Program-made: the position numbers and the translations under genes
Part shown: positions 43,534 through 52,642 of the stretch, piece after piece
Position numbering within the stretch: the stretch's first letter is position 1
How the letters are laid out: each line of letters opens with the position of its first letter
The notes under the pieces: generated by a model
Seen by the model: the letters and a program-made list of their open reading frames with translations, nothing else
Told to the model about the DNA's origin: nothing
Databases searched by the model: none
DNA from: Chryseobacterium balustinum
Lineage (GTDB): Bacteria > Bacteroidota > Bacteroidia > Flavobacteriales > Weeksellaceae
Reading direction: 5' to 3'
Length of the DNA: 59,898 nucleotides
Assembly (NCBI RefSeq): GCF_900168205.1
Contig: NZ_FUZE01000025.1
Span: forward strand, 1 to 59,898

Positions 43534-43614
43534 GGGGAGATTCCAGAGTGGCTAAATGGGACTGACTGTAACTCAGTTGCTTCGGCTTCGCAGGTTCGAA
43601 TCCTGCTCTCCCCA
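43534..43614 (+). tRNA. tRNA-Tyr (GTA), second copy
   Basis: Identical to the copy at 43095, including the 20-nt spacer from the preceding tRNA-Thr. Confidence 0.96.
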
Positions 43615-43701
43615 CATTTTATATTAAAAAAAGTCTTGCAAGTTTTAAAGGTTTTTCCTTAGATTTGCACAACGTTAACCAATAATTTTGGAAACAAAAT
43701 T

Positions 43702-43774
43702 GCGAAAGTAGCTCAGTTGGTAGAGCGTCAGCCTTCCAAGCTGAATGTCGCGAGTTCGACCCTCGTCTTTCGCT
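43702..43774 (+). tRNA. tRNA-Gly (TCC), second copy
   Basis: Identical in sequence to the copy at 43274, with the same 19-nt AACCAATA/TTTTGG-type upstream region. A terminator-like hairpin with T7 follows. Confidence 0.96.
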
Positions 43775-43814
43775 CAACAAAAATCATACTCTATAGTGTG
43801 ATTTTTTTGTTTAG

Positions 43815-43886
43815 GCCGACTTAGCTCAGCGGTAGAGTGCTTCCTTGGTAAGGAAGAGGTCACGGGTTCAAGTCCCGTAGTTGGCT
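43815..43886 (+). tRNA. tRNA-Thr (GGT)
   Basis: A 72-nt cloverleaf with acceptor GCCGACT/AGTTGGC and anticodon loop TTGGTAA (GGT). In many bacteria this tRNA directly precedes tuf; here tuf is 10.5 kb further right. Confidence 0.95.
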
Positions 43887-43894
43887 CACTTTTC

Positions 43895-43920
43895 ATCCCG
43901 ATTTCTTCGGGATTTTTTTT
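43895..43920 (+). terminator. Terminator of the tRNA cluster
   Basis: A 7-bp stem ATCCCGA/TCGGGAT (43895-43901 with 43907-43913) is followed by eight T. Confidence 0.75.
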
Positions 43921-43967
43921 GCCTAAATATTGACGACTTATTTACAATTAAAGATTATTTTTAATTG

Positions 43968-44342
43968 ATGAAAAAATATATCTTAATTATCATTTTAATA
44001 CTAATATGTTTAATAATTATTTTAAATATTGACTTCCCTGTCGGCTCTAATGACTGTTTTGGTAAATACGCAAATATGAATTATGATGCTGCTGTCTGTT
44101 GTGTTGAAGCACCGCACGAACCTGACACATTAATTTTACATAAAGACGGTAGCTTTACAAGTAAATTTTATGGAAATGGCACCTTTGTTACTGAAAACGG
44201 ACTTACTCGAAGGATTATATTGAAATATTCGGATTTTGGAAAAGGTTCAATTTATAATACGTACTTTACCAATAAAATTAATGAAGAACTTAGAATAATA
44301 TTAAATGCAGATAGTAACCACTATTATGAAAAAATAAAGTGA
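43968..44342 (+). CDS. Hypothetical membrane-anchored protein
   Basis: A 124-residue protein with one N-terminal hydrophobic helix (YILIIILILICLIIILNI) and a soluble domain that begins with a Cys-containing segment (SNDCFGKYANMNYDAAVCCV). No family is recognised. The TTG at 43965 opens the same frame, but the ATG at 43968 is the better start. It stands alone between the tRNA cluster and the two-component genes. Confidence 0.55.
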   Translation: MKKYILIIILILICLIIILNIDFPVGSNDCFGKYANMNYDAAVCCVEAPHEPDTLILHKDGSFTSKFYGNGTFVTENGLTRRIILKYSDFGKGSIYNTYFTNKINEELRIILNADSNHYYEKIK

Positions 44343-44508
44343 TTACATGTAAAGTTTAATATTATTTTAATCAATCATAATATAAGGTTTAAAAGACTTT
44401 AGAAAGAAGTCTTTAGGAAATCTGAAAATTAAACTTAAAGGTTCTATCAAATTAATTCCAACAAATCATCTTGAAATTTTCATTAAATTCGTAATAAATA
44501 TATTGTTG

Positions 44509-45189
44509 ATGAACATTCTCTTATTAGAAGATGACCTTATTCTTTCGGCAGAATTGAGTAAATTTTTAGAATCAAATCATTTTACCTGTGATAGAATTTA
44601 TGATGGTGAAACTTTTCTCCGCCAGATAAAGAATAGCAGCTACGATCTGTATCTTTTAGACATTAATGTCCCAAAAGTTAATGGGCTAGATGTTTGCCAA
44701 ACCATTCGCTCTTTCGATAAAAATACACCGATTATTATTATTTCGGCTTATGGAGATATTTCCGATAAGAAAGATGCTTTTACGAGATTGGCAGATGATT
44801 ATTTGGTGAAGCCTTTTCAGTTTGAAGAATTATTACTTCGAATGAATTCTCTTTTAAGAAGAAAAGTCCCTTCAGACAATATAGATTTAGATATTATAAG
44901 GATTGATGATTTAATTATCAATAAAACCGAACAAAAAGTTTTCCGTGCAGGAAACGAAATCGCTTTGACCTTAAAAGAATTTCAGCTTCTTGTTTATCTT
45001 GCAGAAGCGCAGGGTAGAACGGTTTCTAAACAACAGATTACCGAAAATGTCTGGGAACATAATTTTAACACCAATACCAATACGGTAGAAGTTTACATCA
45101 ATTTTCTAAGAAAAAAGATCGATAAAGAATATAAAGTAAAGTTGATTCACACCAGATCAGGTTTTGGTTATTATCTAAATCCTTTATAA
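44509..45189 (+). CDS. OmpR-family response regulator
   Basis: A 226-residue regulator. The receiver domain has the acidic pair E8/D9-D10, the phospho-acceptor D51 (LLDINVPKVNG) and the conserved Lys in VKPFQ. The C-terminal winged helix (ALTLKEFQLLVYLAEAQG, VYINFLRKKID) binds DNA. I used the ATG at 44509; a TTG opens the frame 6 nt earlier. It is paired with the histidine kinase 41 nt downstream and precedes the metal efflux genes it likely controls. Confidence 0.92.
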   Translation: MNILLLEDDLILSAELSKFLESNHFTCDRIYDGETFLRQIKNSSYDLYLLDINVPKVNGLDVCQTIRSFDKNTPIIIISAYGDISDKKDAFTRLADDYLVKPFQFEELLLRMNSLLRRKVPSDNIDLDIIRIDDLIINKTEQKVFRAGNEIALTLKEFQLLVYLAEAQGRTVSKQQITENVWEHNFNTNTNTVEVYINFLRKKIDKEYKVKLIHTRSGFGYYLNPL

Positions 45190-45230
45190 AGTAACCAACA
45201 ACTAATAACGGATAACTAAAAACCATCTAA

Positions 45231-46595
45231 ATGTCTTTAAAAAGAAAGATTGCGCTTACCTTAAGTGTTTCGTTTTCCCTGCTTTTTGGGGTTGTTTTGA
45301 TCATTATTTATATTTCGTTTAATGATTTCCGCAGGGAAGAGTTTAAAGACCGATTTGTAAGGCGATTAGGGTTTACTACCAATTTTATTTCGAAATCTAA
45401 AAATTTTGAGAACGAAGCGCCTATCTTTTTTAATGAAAACTCAGATAATTTTCTTCTCAATGAAACCATTTTAATTTTTAATGGTCAAAAAGAGTTAATC
45501 TACAGCACCATAAAAGATCAAAAAGTAACCTGGAGTAAAGAACTTCTTACCGAGCTCGATAAGAAAAAAGACATTTACAACGAAGAAACGGTTCCGGAAG
45601 TATATGCAGCTTTAAAAAACATCAATGGAGAAAATTATTACATTCTCACCAGTGCGTACGATACCAACGGAAAATCGAAGCTTGAGTATTTGAAATATCT
45701 TTTAATTACCGCTTTTATTACCTGCACTTTACTGATTGGTTTTTTTAGTTATTATTTCATGGGGAAATTTCTTCGTCCTTTGGAAGATTTGAACAAAGAA
45801 ATTTCTGAGGTCACCGCTCATAAACTGACAACACAAATCCCGGTGGAGCAGTCAAATGACGAGATCAGCATTTTGGCGCAGTCTTTTAATACGATGATCG
45901 TAAGATTGAATGACGTTTTTCAGTCACAAAAAGATTTTACGGCAAGTGCGTCCCACGAAATTAGGACACCGATTACAAGAATGGCTTTTCAGTTGGAAAA
46001 TTTAATTAAACTCGAGCAGCATTCTCCTGAAACTCTTTCCGCTCTTAAACAGATGTTGAAAGATGTGTATCAATTGTCTGATCTTACGAATTCTTTATTA
46101 CTTCTCACAAAATTCGATAAAGAAAATATTCAGAGTATTTATGAAGAAGTAAGAATTGATGAAGTGATTTTTGAATCGTTCGACCGGGTGCAGAAAAGCT
46201 ATCCCAATCTTAAAATGGACTTTCTTATTTCTGAGGAAACGCAGGAAAATGCTTTTCTTATAATTAATGGAGTTCAATCGCTTTTAGATATTGTCTTTAT
46301 AAATTTATTGAAAAATGCTGCAGTCTATTCTGATAATGCTGATGTGAAAATTTTAATTACCGAAAATGAAACTTATCTTTCAGTAGATGTATTTTCAGAA
46401 GGGAATACCATTTCAGAAGAAGAACAGCCAAAACTTTTTGAAGCTTTTATGCGCGGAAATAATTCTCAGAATATTTCCGGCTCCGGTCTTGGACTTCGAA
46501 TCGCAAAAAGAATTTTAGAATATCATAATGCAAAAATTGAATATAATTCTCCTAATGAGAATATGAACAAGTTTAGCGTGATTTTTAATAAGTGA
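45231..46595 (+). CDS. Sensor histidine kinase
   Basis: A 454-residue membrane kinase. Helix 1 (IALTLSVSFSLLFGVVLIII) and helix 2 near residues 157-177 frame a periplasmic sensor of about 120 residues. A HAMP domain, the HisKA motif ASHEIRTP with H242, and the ATP-binding end (LLKNAAVYS, then GSGLGLRIAK) follow. The position before a CzcCBA-type system suggests metal sensing, as in CzcS/CusS, but the sensor domain has no clear metal motif. Confidence 0.92.
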   Translation: MSLKRKIALTLSVSFSLLFGVVLIIIYISFNDFRREEFKDRFVRRLGFTTNFISKSKNFENEAPIFFNENSDNFLLNETILIFNGQKELIYSTIKDQKVTWSKELLTELDKKKDIYNEETVPEVYAALKNINGENYYILTSAYDTNGKSKLEYLKYLLITAFITCTLLIGFFSYYFMGKFLRPLEDLNKEISEVTAHKLTTQIPVEQSNDEISILAQSFNTMIVRLNDVFQSQKDFTASASHEIRTPITRMAFQLENLIKLEQHSPETLSALKQMLKDVYQLSDLTNSLLLLTKFDKENIQSIYEEVRIDEVIFESFDRVQKSYPNLKMDFLISEETQENAFLIINGVQSLLDIVFINLLKNAAVYSDNADVKILITENETYLSVDVFSEGNTISEEEQPKLFEAFMRGNNSQNISGSGLGLRIAKRILEYHNAKIEYNSPNENMNKFSVIFNK

Positions 46596-46669
46596 GACTT
46601 TTAAAATATTATATTCAAATTTTTTCGCTTTTTTAAATAGAATCTGTGCAATCTGCAGGATAAATAATA

Positions 46670-46791
46670 AACCATTAAGATTTATTAAGGAGTTGAGCAT
46701 ATTAAGCTGAGCTTCACTTTAAGTATTTATCATTTTAAAATCTATTGATTTTTCTTAATAAAACTTAACTTCTTAAATTCCCTTAATGGTT
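46670..46791. repeat. MITE-like repeat A (about 120 bp)
   Basis: Starts AACCATTAAG and ends CTTAATGGTT, a 10-bp terminal inverted repeat. The stretch 46596-46912 holds this and no gene. A like unit is at 49252-49368. Confidence 0.55.
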
Positions 46792-46912
46792 CCAAATTAA
46801 TAGTTCAGAAAATATTTTCATTCCCTCCCAAAACCAAATTTAATTTTTTTTTAAGCCTCCTTTAAGTTCGTTTTAATCGAGCAGCCGCACTTTTGTCATC
46901 AAAATTGAGAGA

Positions 46913-48154
46913 ATGAACAAAATTGCAGGACTGTTCGTGGTTATTTCTTCGGTGATATCGGCGCAGCAGCAAATGTCGCTTTTGGAGTGCGAAAATGCCT
47001 TTCAGCAAAACAATCTTCAGCTTCTTGCCGAGCAATACAGCATCAATATGGCAGATGCAGATATTTTGCAGGCGAAAATCTGGGAACTTCCGCAGATGAG
47101 TGGCTATATCAATGCTTACAATCCCCAAGACAAAAGAGTTTTGGATGCAGGAAGAGCAAAAGGTTTCGAAGTTACCCAACTGATTTATATGGGTGGGAAA
47201 AAGAAAAACGAAATCGCTTTTGCAAAATCTAATAAAGAATTGGCTCAATTACAGTTTTCACAGCTTTTGGTAGAGTTGAGAACTCAGCTTCACACCAATT
47301 ATTACAATCTTTATTACGAAAAACTCAAGCTTGAAAATACCAACAAGCAATTGGGGTATATGAACGATCTTTTGAAAGCGTACAAAGTACAGTCTGCAAA
47401 AGGAAATGTTTCGCTGAAAGATGAAGTGAGGCTTCAAAGTATCGTTATTCAGTTGAATAATGATAAAGTAAATATCAATAAAAATCTTTTGGAGTTTGAG
47501 CAGAATCTTAAAGTGCTTACCGGAATTACAGAAAATATCGAGCCTGAGATTTCAGAAGAAGAAGCCAAACTGGTTTTGACGGCACAGCCTTTCGGCGATA
47601 ATGATGAATTGAAAAGAAAAGCGCTAGAAAACAATGCAGATTATTTATTTATTCTAAAACTGATTGATAATTCTAAATTATATGCGCAGTGGCAAAAATC
47701 GTTGAATGTTCCCGATTTGAATGTCGGTGCAGAATACGATCAGGCTTCAGGTACTTTTAATAATGAAATTAATCTGAAGGTCGGAATTCCCATTCCATTA
47801 TGGAAAAGCAATAAAGGAAATGTAGAAAAGGCCAATTACGCCATCAAGCAGAATCAGAAAAACGCAGAATTTCAAAAACTCAATTTAGAAACGAAAGTAC
47901 AATCTGCATTTCAAATCTGGAAAACCCAATATGATCAGTTAGCGGAGATAAAAGCAACAGACTTAAGTAATCTTGATCTTGTTTATGACGGAATGCTTAA
48001 AAATTTCAGAAACGGAAATATCAGTCTGATCGAGTTTACAGATTTCATGGAAAGCTATCGCCAAACCGCATTACAGATCTATGATATGAAAAATGATTTG
48101 ATGGAATCTGCCATTCAGCTTAATCAATTAGTACAAACCAAAATCTTCTATTAA
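46913..48154 (+). CDS. TolC-family outer-membrane efflux factor (CzcC type)
   Basis: A 413-residue outer-membrane factor with a short signal peptide (GLFVVISSVISAQQ) and two repeated alpha-helical hairpin regions, for example LVELRTQLHTNYYNLYYEKL and NVEKANYAIKQNQKNAEF. It would form the outer-membrane channel for the pump encoded downstream. It begins the chromosomal czcCBA-like set and is followed at 7 nt by the adaptor. Confidence 0.9.
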   Translation: MNKIAGLFVVISSVISAQQQMSLLECENAFQQNNLQLLAEQYSINMADADILQAKIWELPQMSGYINAYNPQDKRVLDAGRAKGFEVTQLIYMGGKKKNEIAFAKSNKELAQLQFSQLLVELRTQLHTNYYNLYYEKLKLENTNKQLGYMNDLLKAYKVQSAKGNVSLKDEVRLQSIVIQLNNDKVNINKNLLEFEQNLKVLTGITENIEPEISEEEAKLVLTAQPFGDNDELKRKALENNADYLFILKLIDNSKLYAQWQKSLNVPDLNVGAEYDQASGTFNNEINLKVGIPIPLWKSNKGNVEKANYAIKQNQKNAEFQKLNLETKVQSAFQIWKTQYDQLAEIKATDLSNLDLVYDGMLKNFRNGNISLIEFTDFMESYRQTALQIYDMKNDLMESAIQLNQLVQTKIFY

Positions 48155-48161
48155 CAATACA

Positions 48162-49244
48162 ATGAAAAAAATAATTATACCCTTGTTTTCAGCTTTGCTT
48201 TTATGGTCATGCTCAAAGCCTGAAGCTCCAAAAACTCCCGAACCAAAAGGTTTTGAACTGAGCAATACAATGCTGGAATCAATTTCTACAGCGAAAGTTG
48301 AGAACAGAAATATAGAAGATTCTTACAGTTTTTACGGTAAAATTTCTGCTGATAGAAATTCTTATATCGATGTCTTTCCGTTGGTCGGAGGAAATGTAAT
48401 GAGTGTGAATGTGGAACTGGGAGATTATGTAAGAAAAGGGCAGGTTTTGGCAACCATAAGAAGTACCGAATTGGCAGAAGTACAAAAAGATGTAAGTGAT
48501 GCAAGAACCGATTTGCAAGTTGCTAAAAACAATCTTCGTGTTGCAAGGGAAATGTACGAAGGAAAGCTGAATACAGAAAGAGATGTACTTGAAGCAAAAA
48601 GCCAGCTTCAGAAAGCAGAAGACCAAATGCAGAGAGCATCTGCAGTAAGCACGGTCTACAATGTGAAGAACGGAAATATTTACAGTGTTTTGGCACCAAT
48701 CAGCGGTTATATTGTTCATAAAGACATCAATAAAGATATGCAGCTGAGAAGTGACAGAAGTGAAAATATTTTTGATGTTGCCAATACCACAAATGTTTGG
48801 GCAATTATGAATATCAATGAAGCGGATATCGACAAAATAAGCCTTGGAATGCCAGCTCAGGTTTCTACATTGTCTTATCCGAATAAAGTTTTTGACGGGA
48901 AAATTGATAAAATATTCAAAATTATCGATCCTGAAACCAATGCAATGCAGGCAAGAGTTGTTTTGGATAATGCGAACGGATTGTTGATTCCGGATAGTAA
49001 AGCAACGATTAAAGTTTCAAAATCTGAAAATAAAATGGCCCTTTCTATTCCTTCAAAAGCCGTGATTTTTGATGATGACAGAAGTTATGTTGTGGTTTTC
49101 AAATCGAGAACTAATGTAAAGATTAAAGAAATTCAGGTTTTAAAACAGCTTGGTGAGGTCACTTATATTTCAGAAGGCCTTTCGGAAGGTGAGAACGTAA
49201 TTACCAATAATCAGCTGTTAATCTATCGCTCTCTAAAAAATTAA
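48162..49244 (+). CDS. RND periplasmic adaptor (CzcB type)
   Basis: A 360-residue lipoprotein-type adaptor (lipobox LWSC at about residue 17). The lipoyl part (ELGDYVRKGQVLATIRSTEL), a coiled coil (LQVAKNNLRVAREMYEGK and on) and the beta-barrel (VLAPISGYIVHKDINK) are visible. It is shorter than the element's adaptor and lacks the His/Glu-rich insert. Partner of the RND pump at 49445-52546. Confidence 0.9.
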   Translation: MKKIIIPLFSALLLWSCSKPEAPKTPEPKGFELSNTMLESISTAKVENRNIEDSYSFYGKISADRNSYIDVFPLVGGNVMSVNVELGDYVRKGQVLATIRSTELAEVQKDVSDARTDLQVAKNNLRVAREMYEGKLNTERDVLEAKSQLQKAEDQMQRASAVSTVYNVKNGNIYSVLAPISGYIVHKDINKDMQLRSDRSENIFDVANTTNVWAIMNINEADIDKISLGMPAQVSTLSYPNKVFDGKIDKIFKIIDPETNAMQARVVLDNANGLLIPDSKATIKVSKSENKMALSIPSKAVIFDDDRSYVVVFKSRTNVKIKEIQVLKQLGEVTYISEGLSEGENVITNNQLLIYRSLKN

Positions 49245-49251
49245 TTTACCA

Positions 49252-49368
49252 AACCATTAAGATATTTTGAATACATAAGCGATTAAAATTAACCTTTATT
49301 TAACCAAAGCTAAGTCATCTTTTTGATGCGCTTTAATTCAGCTTTACCATTCTATTTTCTTAATGGTT
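49252..49368. repeat. MITE-like repeat B (about 117 bp)
   Basis: Shares the ends AACCATTAAG and CTTAATGGTT with repeat A at 46670-46791, with a diverged middle. It lies between the adaptor and pump genes of the chromosomal efflux set. Confidence 0.55.
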
Positions 49369-49444
49369 TTTAAATCATTTAGATACAATTAAACATTAGA
49401 GATTAGCCTGAAAACTAAAAACCTAATATCTAACATCTATTCAC

Positions 49445-52400
49445 ATGAATAAATTCATAAAAAATATAATATCGTTTTCACTTAAAAATAAGGCTTTTAC
49501 CTTTATTTGGGTTGCGATTTTGGCAGTTGCAGGATTTATAAGTTTCAAAAATATGCCGATTGAAGCTTTTCCTGATGTTACCAATACGCAAATCGTAATC
49601 ATTACCCAATGGGATGGCAGAAGTGCCGAAGAAGTAGAACGTTTTGTCACCACACCGATTGAACTGGCGATGAGTCCGGTTCAGAAAAAAACAAGTGTGC
49701 GAAGTACCACAATGTTTGGGCTTTCCATTGTTAAAATTCTCTTTGATGACGGGGTTGATGATATGTTTGCCAGAAATATGGTCAACAATCAGCTTCGAAA
49801 TGTAAGCCTTCCCGAAGGAATTGATCCCGAAGTGCAACCTCCTTATGGACCAACCGGAGAAATTTTCAGATATACTTTAGAAAGCAAGAAAAAAGATTCC
49901 CGCGAACTTCTCACTTTACAGAACTGGGTCATCGACAGAGCGCTTCGTGGTGTTCCGGGAGTTGCAGACATCAATGTTTTCGGAGGTCAGGATAAAGTTT
50001 TTGAGTTGAGTATCGATCCGAGAGCTTTAGATAAATATAATTTAACACCGCTGCAGGTTTATGAAGCAGTGACAAAAAGTAATCTGAATGTAGGTGGTGA
50101 TGTTATCGAAAAAAACGGCCAAGCCTATGTTGTACGAGGAATTGGTTTGGTACAGTCGATAGACGATATTGGCAATATTACCATTCATAATGACAGCGGA
50201 AACCCTATTTTGGTAAAATATGTTGCTGAGGTTCATGAAAGTTCGCGACCGAGAGTGGGGCAGGCTGGATTAAACAATCAGGACGATACCGTAGAAGGAA
50301 TTGTCGTGATGAGGAAAGGAGAGAATCCGCGTGAAGTTTTGGTAGGCGTGAAAGCTAAAATTAAAGAGCTTAACGAAAAGATTCTTCCTAAAGATGTAAA
50401 AATGGTCACATTCTACGACCGTGATAATCTGATGGATTTTACCACAGAAACCGTGATGCACAATTTGATGGAAGGAATCATCCTTGTTACGGTAATTGTG
50501 TTGATTTTTATGGCAGATTGGCGAACGACTTTAATTGTTTCCATCATCATTCCTCTGTCTTTGCTTTTTGCATTTTTATGTTTAAAAATAGCAGGAATGA
50601 GCGCCAATTTACTGTCATTGGGAGCGGTAGATTTCGGAATTATCATTGACGGAGCCGTCGTCATGGTTGAAGGAATTTTCGTAATGCTCGACCATAAAGC
50701 CAAAAAATACGGTACTGAAAGATTTAATAAGCTCGCAAAAGCAGGCTGGATCAAACAAACCGGAACAGGTTTAGGAAAAGCTATTTTCTTTTCAAAATTA
50801 ATTATCATCACCTCGTTAATTCCGATTTTCTCATTCCAGAAAGTGGAAGGTAAAATGTTTTCACCTTTAGCATTTACCCTTGGTTTTGCATTGTTGGGAG
50901 CTTTGATTTTTACTTTGACCTTGGTTCCTGTTTTAACGCATTTGCTTTTAAATAAAAATGTAAGAGAGAAGAACAACCCATTTGTGAATTTTTGGGACAG
51001 GATTGTGTTGAATGGTTTCAAATTTACATTTAAGAATAAAAAATTAAGCTTAATTATTTCAATCTCATTTGTAGCAGTGACTTTATTTTCAGGGAAATTT
51101 TTGGGAACAGAATTCTTACCTCAATTAAATGAAGGTTCACTTTGGATTACTGCAGAAATGCCAATGAGCTCATCTTTAAAAGAATCTTTGAAGACTGCCG
51201 ATATTTTAAAGAAAGATATTATGAGCGTTCCTGAGGTGACCGATGTTTTGGCGCAAACCGGACGAAGCAACGACGGAACTGACCCGAACGGATTCGGATT
51301 TGTACAGTTTGCCGTAAATCTTAAACCTAAAGATGAGTGGAAAAGAAAGATTAGCTATGAACAACTCACCGAAGAAATTGATAAAAAACTCAGCAATTAT
51401 CAGGGAATAACATTTAATTATTCTCAGCCGATTTCTGATAACGTTGCTGAAGCGGTTGCCGGTTTTAAAGCTGAAAACGGAATTAAAATTTATGGTGACA
51501 ATCTTCAGACTTTGGATGAACTGGCTGATAAAGTTTTAAAATCAATAAAAGATGTTGACGGAGTACGTGATGCCGGAATTATTAAAAATATCGGTCAACC
51601 GGAAGTAAATGTGGTTTGGGACAGAAATAAAATGGCAGCATATGGTGTAATGCCGGAAGATGCGCAAACTGTTCTGGAAATGGCTTTTGGTGGGAAAACA
51701 GCTTCAGAAATGTATGATGGCGAAAGAAAATTCCCGATTCGTTTGAGATATTCTCACGAATATAGAAAAGATGAAAATGATATTGCTTCACTAATGATTC
51801 CTACGCAGGAAGGAACGATGATTCCATTGAAGGAAGTTGGAAATATTGAAAAAAATAATGGAGCAGCATTTATTTATCGTGATGATATCAAACGGTATAT
51901 TGGAATTAAATTCTCGATTCGTGACCGGGATTTGGGAGGAACCATTGCTGATGCACAGAAAGAAGTGGCAAAAATTAATCTTCCGGAAGGCTATAAAGTA
52001 GGCTGGACCGGTCAGTTTGAAAACCAACAAAGAGCAACAGCACGCTTAACAGAAGTAGTACCCATCAGTATTTTAGGGATATTTTTCCTGCTATTTATCC
52101 TTTTTGGAAACATGAAAGATTCACTTTTGGTTTTGGCGAATGTACCGTTTGCTTTAATTGGCGGAATCATCGCATTGCATGTGACCAAAATGAATTTCGG
52201 AATTTCTGCCGGAGTTGGGATGATTGCTTTACTGGGAATCTGTATTCAGAACGGAGTGATTTTAATTACAGAGTTCCATCAAAATATCAAAGATGGCCTC
52301 AAACTGGATGAAGCTGTTTTTAATGGAGTAAAATCCAGAACAAGACCCGTCATTATGACTGCTTTAATGGCATCGATCGGATTATTACCTGCAGCATTAT

Positions 52401-52546
52401 CTACCGGAATAGGTTCTGAATCTCAAAAACCTTTGGCAATTGTCATTATCGGAGGTTTGATTACGGCAACTCTTTTAACCCTGTTAATTTTCCCAATTAT
52501 CTTCTGGATCTTTAACCGAACAAAGAAAACAATAGAAATTATTTAA
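49445..52546 (+). CDS. CzcA-type RND heavy-metal efflux transporter
   Basis: A 1033-residue inner-membrane proton/metal antiporter with the usual 12 helices and two periplasmic loops. The helix-4 motif DFGIIIDGAVVMVE (D396, D402, E409) is that of divalent cation pumps. Unlike the pump in the element it has no fused outer-membrane factor; a separate one is encoded at 46913. A 200-bp gap containing repeat B separates it from the adaptor, so part of its expression may be from another promoter. Confidence 0.92.
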   Translation: MNKFIKNIISFSLKNKAFTFIWVAILAVAGFISFKNMPIEAFPDVTNTQIVIITQWDGRSAEEVERFVTTPIELAMSPVQKKTSVRSTTMFGLSIVKILFDDGVDDMFARNMVNNQLRNVSLPEGIDPEVQPPYGPTGEIFRYTLESKKKDSRELLTLQNWVIDRALRGVPGVADINVFGGQDKVFELSIDPRALDKYNLTPLQVYEAVTKSNLNVGGDVIEKNGQAYVVRGIGLVQSIDDIGNITIHNDSGNPILVKYVAEVHESSRPRVGQAGLNNQDDTVEGIVVMRKGENPREVLVGVKAKIKELNEKILPKDVKMVTFYDRDNLMDFTTETVMHNLMEGIILVTVIVLIFMADWRTTLIVSIIIPLSLLFAFLCLKIAGMSANLLSLGAVDFGIIIDGAVVMVEGIFVMLDHKAKKYGTERFNKLAKAGWIKQTGTGLGKAIFFSKLIIITSLIPIFSFQKVEGKMFSPLAFTLGFALLGALIFTLTLVPVLTHLLLNKNVREKNNPFVNFWDRIVLNGFKFTFKNKKLSLIISISFVAVTLFSGKFLGTEFLPQLNEGSLWITAEMPMSSSLKESLKTADILKKDIMSVPEVTDVLAQTGRSNDGTDPNGFGFVQFAVNLKPKDEWKRKISYEQLTEEIDKKLSNYQGITFNYSQPISDNVAEAVAGFKAENGIKIYGDNLQTLDELADKVLKSIKDVDGVRDAGIIKNIGQPEVNVVWDRNKMAAYGVMPEDAQTVLEMAFGGKTASEMYDGERKFPIRLRYSHEYRKDENDIASLMIPTQEGTMIPLKEVGNIEKNNGAAFIYRDDIKRYIGIKFSIRDRDLGGTIADAQKEVAKINLPEGYKVGWTGQFENQQRATARLTEVVPISILGIFFLLFILFGNMKDSLLVLANVPFALIGGIIALHVTKMNFGISAGVGMIALLGICIQNGVILITEFHQNIKDGLKLDEAVFNGVKSRTRPVIMTALMASIGLLPAALSTGIGSESQKPLAIVIIGGLITATLLTLLIFPIIFWIFNRTKKTIEII

Positions 52547-52574
52547 AATTATCTTTCATTTACATTATATAGTT

Positions 52575-52608
52575 AGAAGCGCTGAAAAATTAATTTTTCA
52601 GCGCTTCT
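52575..52608. terminator. Bidirectional terminator after the RND pump
   Basis: A perfect 16-bp stem (52575-52590 with 52593-52608, core AGAAGCGCTG). The gene on the other side runs toward it, so it serves both. Confidence 0.75.
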
Positions 52609-52642
52609 TTAATAAATATTAAAACTATGTTGAATTTCTATT

